Source: UMGS1649 sp045534225
GTDB lineage: Bacteria > Bacillota > Clostridia > TANB77 > CAG-465
DNA: 64,000 bases
Assembly (NCBI GenBank): GCA_045534225.1
Contig: JAZSJJ010000001.1
Span: 73,789-137,788 of the forward strand
Direction: 5' to 3'
Both the position numbers and the translations under genes were made by a program. Under the pieces are notes generated by a model. It did no database searches. It was given only the letters and a program-made list of their open reading frames with translations, and was not told the origin of the DNA. Below are positions 8,453-15,838 of the stretch, in pieces (positions within the stretch are counted from its first letter, which is position 1; each line of letters starts with the position of its first letter).

Positions 8453-9784
8453 ATGGCAAAGAAAACAAATAATGGTAACAATGATTATGATATATTTTGT
8501 TCTTTTTGTGGAAGATTTAAAGATGAGGTCGGCAAGATGATTGCCGGCCCTAATGGCATCTTTATATGTGAAGACTGTATAGATGTTTGTAATAAGGTAA
8601 TATTAGAAGATTTAATGCTTGGTGAACAAGAGGAAATGGAAAGAGCCGGTTCTAATGGTAAGGCGAAAGCAAAACCTGAAACAAGTGCTTCTTTAACAAG
8701 CAAAAAAGAACTAATAGAAAACACAGAGCTTCCTACACCAGAACAAATAAAGAAAATACTAGATGAATATGTAGTAGGACAAGATTCTGCTAAAAAGATA
8801 CTTGCAGTTGCTGTATATAACCATTATAAAAGAATAAGAAATCTAGATAAAATAGATGATGTAGAAATACAAAAGAGTAATATATTAATGCTAGGACCTA
8901 CTGGATGTGGTAAAACACTTATGGCACAAACACTTGCTAAAGTATTAAGAGTACCATTTGCAATAGCAGACGCTACAACCCTTACTGAAGCTGGTTATGT
9001 AGGTGAAGACGTAGAAAACATATTACTTCGTCTAATACAAGCGGCGGACTGGGATATATCTAAAGCAGAAAAAGGTATCATATATATAGATGAGTTAGAT
9101 AAGATTACAAGAAAATCTGAAAACCCATCTATAACAAGAGATGTTAGTGGAGAAGGCGTACAACAAGCACTTCTTAAAATAATAGAAGGAACAACTGCTA
9201 ATGTTCCTCCGGGGGGCGGAAGAAAACATCCTCAACAAGAATATTTAAAGATAGATACTACAAACATATTATTTATATGTGGTGGTGCATTCGAAGGCTT
9301 AGATAAGATTATAGAAGCTAGAGTTGGTGAAAAATCTATGGGATTTGGATCTAAACTTGAAGACAAGAAAGATATAGATTATGGAACAATATTTAGTAAG
9401 GTATTACCAAATGATATTATTAAATTTGGTCTTATACCAGAATTAGTAGGACGTCTTCCAATAATAACATCTTTATCTCAATTAGATGAAAAAGCATTGG
9501 TAGATATTCTAACTAAACCTAAGAATTCTATACTTAAGCAATATAAAAAACTACTTAAAATGGATAATGTTGAATTAGACTTTAGAAAAGATGCTTTAGA
9601 AGAAATAGTAAGTCTTGCAATAGAAAGAAAAACTGGAGCAAGAGGTCTTAGAGCAATACTTGAAGAGACTATGCTTAATGCAATGTATGATATACCATCT
9701 AATAAGAATATTAGTAAATGTATAATTACTAAAGAAGTGGTTACAAAAGAATTAGGACCTATATATGAATATAGAAATCAATAA
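8453..9784 (+). CDS. clpX: ATP-dependent Clp protease ATP-binding subunit ClpX
   Basis: 443 residues. The N-terminal zinc-binding domain carries four cysteines (Cys16, 19, 39, 42), the Walker A motif GPTGCGKT is at 148-155, and the pore-loop segment GYVGEDVEN and Walker B IIYIDELDKI follow. The C-terminal small AAA+ domain ends normally with KTGARGLRAILEE. ClpX selects and unfolds proteins and feeds them to ClpP. AAGGAG precedes the ATG by 6 bases. Last gene of the tig operon, closed by a strong terminator. Confidence 0.97.
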   Translation: MAKKTNNGNNDYDIFCSFCGRFKDEVGKMIAGPNGIFICEDCIDVCNKVILEDLMLGEQEEMERAGSNGKAKAKPETSASLTSKKELIENTELPTPEQIKKILDEYVVGQDSAKKILAVAVYNHYKRIRNLDKIDDVEIQKSNILMLGPTGCGKTLMAQTLAKVLRVPFAIADATTLTEAGYVGEDVENILLRLIQAADWDISKAEKGIIYIDELDKITRKSENPSITRDVSGEGVQQALLKIIEGTTANVPPGGGRKHPQQEYLKIDTTNILFICGGAFEGLDKIIEARVGEKSMGFGSKLEDKKDIDYGTIFSKVLPNDIIKFGLIPELVGRLPIITSLSQLDEKALVDILTKPKNSILKQYKKLLKMDNVELDFRKDALEEIVSLAIERKTGARGLRAILEETMLNAMYDIPSNKNISKCIITKEVVTKELGPIYEYRNQ

Positions 9785-9819
9785 TTAATAGTATAATAAT
9801 TAATAATATTTAGATATGA

Positions 9820-9855
9820 AAGAACCCGTAAATTAATACGGGCTCTTATTTTTTT
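9820..9855. terminator. terminator between convergent clpX and 9854 gene
   Basis: AAGAACCCGTA/TACGGGCTCTT stem with a six-base loop and a T run on the + side. The 3' part overlaps the stop of the minus-strand gene. Confidence 0.85.
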
Positions 9856-10198
9856 ACTCAAAAGCTTCGCTCATGTGAGCAAGTCTTTTAGCATTCCATG
9901 AGATGTTTTTGGCCAAAATTGTCTTAGCTAAAGGAAGGAAGATATCATCATCCTTGATAGCATCGAAGAAACCTTTGAAGTTTGAAAAACTGGTATCTTC
10001 ACACATAAATCGGAATACTCTTTCGAAATATTCTGTTGTAAGTTCTAGTTGTCCCTTGCCGGGTTTACGGTATCTGCAGTTTGGCAGATCATCGCTTAAA
10101 TATTCCTTCCAAGCCAACATTACAATCTTGCCGTCTAAGCAAGTAAAAGTGTAATGGGTGGGGTTTTTCTTCGAATCAACACATGAAAAGGTCTGCAT
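9854..10198 (-). CDS. orphan hypothetical protein, paralogue of the next gene
   Basis: 114 residues, not recognised. It shares order and motifs with the gene at 10326: an N-terminal H(x)nF..DGK-(L/I)VKL-type beta segment, a central KGQ, then F(E/D)+.FR..C.D..F..(F/Y)KGF and a C-terminal helix with AK/AE...N..R...M..A. No signal peptide or membrane segment. AAAAGGAG precedes the ATG. It has its own promoter and lies outside the clp operon, facing it. The pair probably arose by tandem duplication. Confidence 0.7.
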   Translation of the reverse strand: MQTFSCVDSKKNPTHYTFTCLDGKIVMLAWKEYLSDDLPNCRYRKPGKGQLELTTEYFERVFRFMCEDTSFSNFKGFFDAIKDDDIFLPLAKTILAKNISWNAKRLAHMSEAFE

Positions 10199-10248
10199 TT
10201 TGTTTCTCCTTTTAAATTATTAATAAGATTTTTTGAAAATGTATATGA

Positions 10249-10277
10249 ATTATATCACAAAACATAAGATTTATCAA
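10249..10277 (-). promoter_or_regulatory. promoter of the 9854 gene
   Basis: On the minus strand: TTGATA, 17-base spacer, TATAAT, with the extended -10 TGTGATATAAT. Confidence 0.8.
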
Positions 10278-10290
10278 ATTAGACATATAT

Positions 10291-10320
10291 AAAAAGAGCT
10301 CACAGATTACTGCGAGCCCT
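10291..10320 (-). terminator. terminator after the 10326 gene
   Basis: An imperfect hairpin (AGCTCACAG/CTGCGAGCC, mismatches) is followed on the minus strand by CTCTTTTT. Confidence 0.7.
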
Positions 10321-10325
10321 TGTTT

Positions 10326-10682
10326 TTACGCTTCTTCGAGCGCAAGTGACATTCTACGGATTTTATTTGCCATGGAACCAATGTATCCAGCAATAATTCT
10401 TTCTGCATCCTTTCTAAATGTCTCATCCATATTCAGTTGTTCAAGAAATCCCTTATAGTCAGTAAAGACAGGATCGGTGCAGACCACTCTAAATGCCTTA
10501 TCAAACAAAGGCTTGGAGATAGGGTGCTGCCCTTTTGTGGGATTGGCGTACGCTTCTACGGCAACTACTTTGCTGGAAGCTTTACATACAGAAAGCTTTA
10601 CCAGTTTGCCTTCGGAAAATTTGAAGTCGTACCTAATTTTACTGTGATGGTCGGTTGCTTGAAAAGTCTTCAATCTAAACAC
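10326..10682 (-). CDS. orphan hypothetical protein, paralogue of the previous gene
   Basis: 118 residues, not recognised. It aligns by eye over its length with the 114-residue product of 9854-10198: both have a short N-terminal beta-rich part with a conserved GK(L/I)V segment, KGQ in the middle, and a FRVVCTDPVFTDYKGFL-like stretch followed by a basic helix. AAGGAG lies 6 bases before the ATG. Own promoter and terminator. Codons are richer in G and C than in the clp genes next door, so both copies look like additions to the local gene set. Confidence 0.7.
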   Translation of the reverse strand: MFRLKTFQATDHHSKIRYDFKFSEGKLVKLSVCKASSKVVAVEAYANPTKGQHPISKPLFDKAFRVVCTDPVFTDYKGFLEQLNMDETFRKDAERIIAGYIGSMANKIRRMSLALEEA

Positions 10683-10723
10683 TCCTTAAATTATTATAGT
10701 GGCTTATAATACTGACCATATTT

Positions 10724-10753
10724 ATTATAACATATAAATAGAGCAGAGGTCAA
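10724..10753 (-). promoter_or_regulatory. promoter of the 10326 gene
   Basis: Minus strand: TTGACC, 18-base spacer, TATAAT. Confidence 0.7.
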
Positions 10754-10817
10754 GGAAAATAGTAGACATAATTTCGCTAAATAGATATTTTTGTAAAAAC
10801 GAGAGGAAAGAAAAAAA

Positions 10818-10829
10818 GAACAAATATTC
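10818..10829. promoter_or_regulatory. possible second, degenerate LexA (SOS) box
   Basis: GAAC-AAAT-ATTC differs by one base from the GAAC-N4-GTTC consensus. It lies 21 bases upstream of the -35 of the YneA-like gene. Confidence 0.35.
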
Positions 10830-10849
10830 GATAATTTTAGCAAAAAGTG

Positions 10850-10878
10850 TTGACAAACAATTGTTCTTTATATATAAT
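10850..10878 (+). promoter_or_regulatory. promoter of the YneA-like gene
   Basis: Perfect TTGACA, 17-base spacer, perfect TATAAT; 31 bases before the ATG. Confidence 0.9.
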
Positions 10879-10885
10879 TAAAGCA

Positions 10886-10897
10886 GAACAAAGGTTC
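10886..10897. promoter_or_regulatory. LexA (SOS) box over the transcription start
   Basis: GAAC-AAAG-GTTC followed by G fits the Gram-positive LexA operator GAAC-N4-GTTC. It lies 7 bases after the -10, where a bound repressor would block initiation. Confidence 0.75.
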
Positions 10898-10909
10898 GGA
10901 GGTAATATT

Positions 10910-11206
10910 ATGAAAAGATATAGAGTAAATTATAAAAGAGTATGTACAAATATAATAGTATTAGCAGTTATATTCATGATATTTAACGCTTTTACCAATA
11001 TTACATTTGGTTCAAGAAATATACAAACTAAAACAATACGTGTAGAACGCAATGATACTTTATGGAGCATCGCTTCAGATATATGCAAAGCTTCTACCGA
11101 AGAATTAAACGTACAAAATGTTATTATACAAATTAAGCATATAAACAACTTAACAGAAAGTACAATATATTGTGGTCAAGAATTGAATGTTCCTATATAT
11201 ATGTAG
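10910..11206 (+). CDS. YneA-like LysM membrane protein, probable SOS cell-division inhibitor
   Basis: 98 residues. The start at 10910 has GGAGGT 7 bases upstream; an earlier ATG at 10847 lies upstream of the promoter and is excluded. One N-terminal membrane segment (about residues 14-31, IIVLAVIFMIFNAF) is followed by a LysM-type domain (IRVERNDTLWSIAS...IYCGQELNVP). B. subtilis YneA has the same build and size, is induced by DNA damage through LexA, and delays division. Here a perfect promoter and a good LexA box precede the gene, which supports the same role although lexA is not adjacent. Assignment rests on architecture and control, not on close sequence. Confidence 0.7.
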   Translation: MKRYRVNYKRVCTNIIVLAVIFMIFNAFTNITFGSRNIQTKTIRVERNDTLWSIASDICKASTEELNVQNVIIQIKHINNLTESTIYCGQELNVPIYM

Positions 11207-11227
11207 AAATAATATATAATTCCCTTT

Positions 11228-11256
11228 AGGCAGCTATTAATTTAGTTGCCTTATTT
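11228..11256 (+). terminator. terminator after the YneA-like gene
   Basis: AGGCAGCTA/TAGTTGCCT stem (one wobble), then TTATTTTT. Confidence 0.85.
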
Positions 11257-11304
11257 TTATACATATGATAATATGTATTTGTAACACATATATGAGGTGA
11301 TTGT

Positions 11305-12549
11305 ATGGATGAAAATAAGAAAAAAGTTGTAGAAAATGATATAAATATAGAAAACCAAGAAAATAATACCAATACTGAAAATACTGAGATAAATCGACTT
11401 CCTAAAAGGCCAAATAAGGCGTTTTTTATTTCAATAGGTGTAATATGTGGTCTGTTATTATGTGCAATTTATATGATTATTCGTCTACCAGATGAAATTC
11501 CAACTACATTAGCTAATACGAGAATTGAGAGGTTTAAGGGTAAAGATTATTACATTTATACATACAATGGTGTATATAGCGGTGAACATCAAAATGTAAC
11601 ATACTTATTAGATGCAGAAAATAAAAATGCAAATGAGCATCTTAAAGAAGTTATGACATATGATCAATACGTAGAGTTTTGTACAGAAAGAAATATAGAT
11701 ATTAAATATACTGACACAAACAAAAATTATATTGTATTATCTTATACTAGTTATAGCCATTGTTATGGTAGACTTGCAGATGTTGAAAATCTAGGTAAAG
11801 TAATAGCACTATATGTTTGGGATCAAATAAAAGGAGTTCCTAGTCCTTCTATAGTACATGGATATGCTATAATAATACCTACAGATGCTAGTACACAAAC
11901 TATAGTTAATGTTGTACCTATGTATATTGAGCAAGAATTTGAAAAGATTACTAATGCAATAGAGTTCCCCAATATATTAAATCAAGGAGATATGATGGTT
12001 AAAAAACCTGTTATATATCTATACCCTACAAAAGATACTAAAGTAGATGTAAAACTTGTAAATAAGGAGCTGTTAACTTGTACATATCCAAAATACACAA
12101 ATGGATGGTCTGTACTTGCTAAACCGAATGGAGATTTAACATATATAGAAACAGGAAGAAGCTTGTATTCGTTATATTATGAGGCGGATAGTTTAATAGA
12201 CTTTAAAGTTACAGATGAAGGCTTTGTAATTAAAGGTGAAGATTCTGCTACATTCTTAGAAGAAAAACTAGAAATATTAGGTTTAAACGCGCATGAAACA
12301 GAAGAATTCATTATATACTGGTTACCTAAATTAGAAGCTAATGAATATAATTATATAAGATTTGCTACTAAAGAGGAAATTGATGCTAATATGCCTTTAG
12401 AGGTTACTCCAAATCCAGATAGTGTAATTAGAGTCCTAATGACATTTAAAGGCTTAAATTCGCCTATAAGCGTCAAGGAACAAGTATTAGAAACACCTAA
12501 AAGAGATGGATTTGTTTTAGTAGAGTGGGGCGGTACAGAAATTAAGTAA
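11305..12549 (+). CDS. membrane-anchored protein with KPVIYLYP domain, function unknown
   Basis: 414 residues. An Asn/Glu-rich cytoplasmic tail (1-38) and one membrane segment (about 39-59) lead to an extracytoplasmic region. The second half begins with KPVIYLYPTKDTKVDV (Lys234 onward) and ends with MTFKGL and a VEWGG motif. I recall this KPVIYLYP block from uncharacterised proteins of many organisms, but no activity is known to me. GAGGTG lies before the ATG. It stands alone between two unrelated genes; no promoter is clear in the 98-base gap. Confidence 0.7.
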   Translation: MDENKKKVVENDINIENQENNTNTENTEINRLPKRPNKAFFISIGVICGLLLCAIYMIIRLPDEIPTTLANTRIERFKGKDYYIYTYNGVYSGEHQNVTYLLDAENKNANEHLKEVMTYDQYVEFCTERNIDIKYTDTNKNYIVLSYTSYSHCYGRLADVENLGKVIALYVWDQIKGVPSPSIVHGYAIIIPTDASTQTIVNVVPMYIEQEFEKITNAIEFPNILNQGDMMVKKPVIYLYPTKDTKVDVKLVNKELLTCTYPKYTNGWSVLAKPNGDLTYIETGRSLYSLYYEADSLIDFKVTDEGFVIKGEDSATFLEEKLEILGLNAHETEEFIIYWLPKLEANEYNYIRFATKEEIDANMPLEVTPNPDSVIRVLMTFKGLNSPISVKEQVLETPKRDGFVLVEWGGTEIK

Positions 12550-12589
12550 TTATACTTATATAATGTATGATATATATAATAAAATATAA

Positions 12590-12625
12590 AATAATAAAGA
12601 GGTGCTTAAAAATATAAGCATCTCT
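12590..12625 (-). terminator. terminator after the Xer-type recombinase gene
   Basis: 11-bp stem AGAGGTGCTTA/TAAGCATCTCT with a six-base loop; on the minus strand a TTTATTATTTT tract follows. Confidence 0.8.
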
Positions 12626-12647
12626 AACTATATATATAATATGTATA

Positions 12648-13607
12648 TTATTTTAATTTATTTAATGGATTATTATCTATAGCAGATTTAACTTCATCAC
12701 TATCTATATGAGTATATATTTGAGTTGTAGCTATTGTTTCATGTCCTAATACTTGTTGTAATGTTCTAATATCTACACCAGCGTGTTTATGCATTAATGT
12801 AGCTGCAGTGTGTCTAAGCTTATGTGGTGTATATTTTTTGGGATCAAGCCCAGCACTTATTATATATTGTTTAACCATTATTTCTACCATTCTAGGAGAT
12901 ATACGTTTATACTTTTTACTTATAAATAATGCGCGTCTATCGTCGCCTTTAACCTTATCAACCGGTCTAACCTTAAGATAAGCTTCAATAGCGTCTAAAC
13001 AGGCCTTATTTAGGTGCACAGAGCGTTCTTTGTTACCTTTACCAATAACGGACAATGTATCGCCTTTAATATGTTCTAAATTGATTCCTACAAGCTCAGA
13101 AAGACGCAAACCACAGTTTAGAAAGACTGTAAGGATAGCATAATCTCTTTCTTTGAACTCGCCTTGGACAGAGTGGAGTAGGGCAAGTGACTCATCTAGA
13201 TTTAAATATTTTGGTAATCTTTTTTCTAATTTTGGTGCTTCAAGCCCAGAAGTTGGATTTCTTTCAATTTTTTTAGAAATATCACATAAATATTTATAAA
13301 ATGATTTAATTGATGAAATTTTACGAGCTCTTGAAATTGCTTTAGTATTTTTATCATATAAATAATTATATATATCTGAAGTTTCTACAGATTTAAAAAA
13401 ATTTAAATCTAAATCTGAAATATCAATTTCTTTATAATTTTCAATTTTAATATTATATTTATCACGTTTAATAAATTGAAAAATATCTCTAAGATCATAA
13501 TAATATTCATTAACAGTATTTTTAGATCTGTTTTTAGTAATGATTAGATAATTCTTAAGGTAATCTTGCAAAATTACCGGCAAATCGTCATAAGACGGAT
13601 GTTTCAT
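12648..13607 (-). CDS. Xer-type tyrosine recombinase
   Basis: 319 residues. ATG at 13607 chosen: GGAGGT lies 4 bases upstream, while the in-frame TTG at 13619 overlaps the ribosome site. An N-terminal SAM-like DNA-binding domain (about 10-115) is followed by the catalytic domain with the full active-site set: Arg168 (NCGLRLSEL), Lys190 (GKGNKERS), His262 and Arg265 (HKLRHTAAT), His289 (LGHE) and Tyr298 (QIYTH). Length and motifs fit XerC/XerD, which resolve chromosome dimers at dif. No attachment sites, excisionase or phage genes lie nearby, so a household role is more likely than integration. Which Xer it is cannot be told. Confidence 0.88.
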   Translation of the reverse strand: MKHPSYDDLPVILQDYLKNYLIITKNRSKNTVNEYYYDLRDIFQFIKRDKYNIKIENYKEIDISDLDLNFFKSVETSDIYNYLYDKNTKAISRARKISSIKSFYKYLCDISKKIERNPTSGLEAPKLEKRLPKYLNLDESLALLHSVQGEFKERDYAILTVFLNCGLRLSELVGINLEHIKGDTLSVIGKGNKERSVHLNKACLDAIEAYLKVRPVDKVKGDDRRALFISKKYKRISPRMVEIMVKQYIISAGLDPKKYTPHKLRHTAATLMHKHAGVDIRTLQQVLGHETIATTQIYTHIDSDEVKSAIDNNPLNKLK

Positions 13608-14071
13608 AAATACCTCCAAAAAGTGACGCTCTAGAATCGATTTTAAGACGTTTTTATTAATGGGGCCATATAGTTTGACCTTGAAAAAAAGGCCCCTAAA
13701 ACGCCAAAATGGAAAATAGGGCTAAAATGACTAATTTTGTATATAGACACATATATAATGTATAAAATTTTATAAAATGTATATACAGATATATAATTAT
13801 GTAGTAGAATAATTAGAGTAAGACAAGTAAGAGAATATATATGTATAAATAAATAAAAAATATATATACGTAATTAGTCAAAGAGCCTAGAAAGGCTTAA
13901 TATACATATATAATATCAGAAGAGGGCTTCATATGCAATAGTTCCTTCTCCAAAATACACAAAATATCTATTTTGCGAAATAACACATAACAAAATAAGA
14001 GCCTTTCTTCTTATGGACTACTTCTTCTATTATGTGTTAATTTCGTTTTTTTAATTTTGTATTCTACTTTA
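13608..14071. other. 464-base gene-free region with strong inverted repeats, possible structured RNA
   Basis: No ORF with a ribosome site was found. AGTAGAATA (13802-13810) is perfectly complementary to TATTCTACT (14059-14067). Inside, a 15-bp arm 13976-13990 pairs with 14030-14045 (one bulged A), with ATAAGA/TCTTAT nested in its loop, and TTTTTTT follows on the + strand, as in a terminator. GGGGCC/GGCCCC arms lie near 13660-13696. It could hold a small RNA or only regulatory hairpins. I recognise no known RNA family. Confidence 0.4.
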
Positions 14072-14347
14072 CTAATCTATTATTTTTAGTTCTTTATACT
14101 CTTCAAATGTTTCTTTACTTTTATTTATTAAATAAAATAATAACATTCTTAATTCTGAATAATAATTTTCAAAATTATCTGTATCATAAAATTCTTGTAT
14201 GTCCATATGCTCTACCTTACCGTAATACATGAACCTACACAGGAGCCCTATACTACATATTAAGACACTTGCATTATGCATATTGAGTTTCAGTATTATA
14301 TGAACATTTCCTTGTTTTTTACCGCGTTTAACGCCAATCTCAGCCAT
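14072..14347 (-). CDS. small hypothetical protein, 91 aa
   Basis: Not recognised. AAAGGAGG is well placed 6 bases before the ATG, which supports a real gene. The N-terminus is basic (MAEIGVKRGKKQGN), the middle is hydrophobic with two Cys (ASVLICSIGLLCRF), and the end is acidic and helical (KETFEEYKELKIID). It may be peripheral to the membrane. It is transcribed away from the 14484 gene and towards the structured gap. Confidence 0.55.
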   Translation of the reverse strand: MAEIGVKRGKKQGNVHIILKLNMHNASVLICSIGLLCRFMYYGKVEHMDIQEFYDTDNFENYYSELRMLLFYLINKSKETFEEYKELKIID

Positions 14348-14398
14348 TTTATCCCTCCTTTCTACTGCAGTTTTAGATATATTATGTATACTTTGTTG

Positions 14399-14427
14399 TT
14401 GAAAGCAGCTTATATTTATGATATAAT
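14399..14427 (+). promoter_or_regulatory. promoter of the 14484 orphan gene
   Basis: TTGAAA, 17-base spacer, TATAAT, with TATGATATAAT as the extended -10. Confidence 0.75.
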
Positions 14428-14483
14428 AATCTCCGTAATTAATATTTTATTCCAATAAATAAATTTAAAGGAGATTTAATCGT

Positions 14484-14990
14484 ATGACCTCAAACAAGCA
14501 ATTCTCACTCATCCAGACAGGCAATTTTACAAAAAAGCCTTCTGCTAATCCTTTTAGGATCAAAAATTTCTTTTTGAATGTTGAGTTTAATTATATGGGC
14601 TCAAAGGAATTTTTGATATCTGCTCTTCGTTTAGCTGCAGCTCGTATAATGCACAATAAACATAGGTATGCTATAAGACATACTGGTATCTATGTAAACG
14701 ATACTGAGGAGCTTCTTCTCTACTGCGATGTAGAAAATTCTATTACAATTACTAATATGCTAAAAGAATACGTTGCTAAGCCGTATGAACTTGTAGGGCA
14801 ATCTGCTCCAAAGCTTACTTCAGATTTATTCTGGTGGTGTATAGACAAATCTCCTATGTTTGGTGATTGGTTTGCATTTACCTCTAATAATATTAGTAGC
14901 TTTAAGGAAAGCCTGGATGCAGCAGATGGAATTTGGATGATGATGCCTAACTATGAACGCGAAATCGCATATCGTAAAGCAGTTTTGTAA
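14484..14990 (+). CDS. orphan hypothetical protein, 168 aa
   Basis: Not recognised. Soluble, mixed alpha/beta, rich in aromatic residues at the end (SDLFWWCIDKSPMFGDWFAF, then DGIWMMMPNYERE). No signal peptide or repeated motif. AAAGGAG lies 10 bases upstream of the ATG. Own promoter and terminator make it a single-gene unit. Its codon choice is mixed, with more CTT, GCT, CGT and GCC than the neighbouring Xer gene. It belongs to the set of solitary genes discussed in the findings. Confidence 0.7.
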   Translation: MTSNKQFSLIQTGNFTKKPSANPFRIKNFFLNVEFNYMGSKEFLISALRLAAARIMHNKHRYAIRHTGIYVNDTEELLLYCDVENSITITNMLKEYVAKPYELVGQSAPKLTSDLFWWCIDKSPMFGDWFAFTSNNISSFKESLDAADGIWMMMPNYEREIAYRKAVL

Positions 14991-14994
14991 TAAC

Positions 14995-15030
14995 AAAAAG
15001 CTCACTCATAACAATGGGTGGGCTCTTTTT
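14995..15030 (+). terminator. terminator after the 14484 gene
   Basis: 11-bp stem AGCTCACTCAT/ATGGGTGGGCT with two wobble pairs, AACA loop, then CTTTTT. Confidence 0.85.
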
Positions 15031-15049
15031 ATGTTCATATATATGATAT

Positions 15050-15081
15050 AAATAAAATCAAACCCCTACTAAAAGTAGAGG
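15050..15081 (-). terminator. terminator after the nuclease-fold gene
   Basis: CCTCTAC/GTAGGGG stem on the minus strand followed by TTTGATTTTATTT. Confidence 0.7.
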
Positions 15082-15139
15082 CTGATATAAGAGGTTATAT
15101 ATGAAAACTAAAGTTTTCTCTAGTCTGCATTCTGTTTAA

Positions 15140-15670
15140 TTAGTTCCAGATACCTAAACCTTGGTTTCTAGCACTTATTTGAGCTTTTGCTAATACATCT
15201 AATTTATTTATGTTATTTCTTTCTGCTCTAAGGTTTGCTAAACCATCTTCTAATAATGTTTCATTATAGAAATCATTTTCGATATATAAGTATCCATAAG
15301 TTTTACCTTTTTCTGATTTAACTGTATCGAAGTCTACTATAACATTTTTACCAGTTAAGTCTAATGACATTCTCTTAGTTAATTTTTCAGTATTTTTTGT
15401 AGATTCTATACCAATTAGATTAATTTCATGTTCTTCACCGTTTGATACTAAAGTTACTGTTATACCATTTACTTCTTTTACTGTCCCTTTTATAGCTTGC
15501 TTTGTATATGTGTATGCATCTTTTTCTACGGGAGTAACGCTAGCTACTTTGTTCTCTGGAGTAAATCCTATAACTAATCCAGTAACTATTAATGCTATTG
15601 ATATAATAATGACCGCTACTGCTGGTCCATATTGTTTAATATAAAACATTTTCTTATTTTCATAATACAT
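15140..15670 (-). CDS. membrane-anchored staphylococcal-nuclease-fold protein, probably inactive
   Basis: 176 residues. ATG at 15670 has GGAGGT 7 bases upstream; the earlier in-frame start at 15700 does not. One membrane segment (about 13-36) precedes an OB-fold domain whose order matches thermonuclease: INLIGIES (where active enzymes have R-L-x-G-I/V-D-T-P-E), DLTGKNVIVDFD, TYGYLYIEN (YGRxLAYV in active enzymes), NETLLEDGLA, and the final ARNQGLGIW. Both catalytic arginines and the DTPE acid are replaced, so I infer a binding rather than cutting role. The promoter carries a doubled operator-like repeat. Confidence 0.75.
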   Translation of the reverse strand: MYYENKKMFYIKQYGPAVAVIIISIALIVTGLVIGFTPENKVASVTPVEKDAYTYTKQAIKGTVKEVNGITVTLVSNGEEHEINLIGIESTKNTEKLTKRMSLDLTGKNVIVDFDTVKSEKGKTYGYLYIENDFYNETLLEDGLANLRAERNNINKLDVLAKAQISARNQGLGIWN

Positions 15671-15725
15671 ATTTACTACCTCCATAAAAAATAAAGTCAC
15701 ATAATTTGAGCCATACTATAATATT

Positions 15726-15754
15726 ATGATACCATAAATATTATGTAAAGTCAA
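15726..15754 (-). promoter_or_regulatory. promoter of the nuclease-fold gene
   Basis: Minus strand TTGACT (15749-15754), 17-base spacer, TATCAT (15726-15731). The spacer holds one copy of TTACATAATATT directly next to the -35. Confidence 0.65.
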
Positions 15755-15764
15755 TATTATGTAA
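15737..15764. promoter_or_regulatory. tandem operator-like repeat AATATTATGTAA (15737-15748, 15753-15764)
   Basis: Two identical 12-mers with a 16-base period sit on either side of the -35 hexamer. A third identical 12-mer is in the same position in the promoter at 47976-48004. Confidence 0.5.
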
Positions 15765-15838
15765 CCAATTATCTATTATTTTCTTCATTTATGTTATATA
15801 TATTGTTGCGTTTTTATAAATTATATTGCAATTTTATG

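Noticed and set aside
12648..13607. Xer-type recombinase as the integrase of a mobile island
   Set aside because: No tRNA-end duplication, excisionase, relaxase or phage gene nearby; length and motifs fit household Xer.
15697..15770. dif-like site (TTATGTAAAGT resembles the right arm of Bacillus dif)
   Set aside because: The left arm does not match and the sequence is better explained as a doubled operator-like repeat in a promoter.
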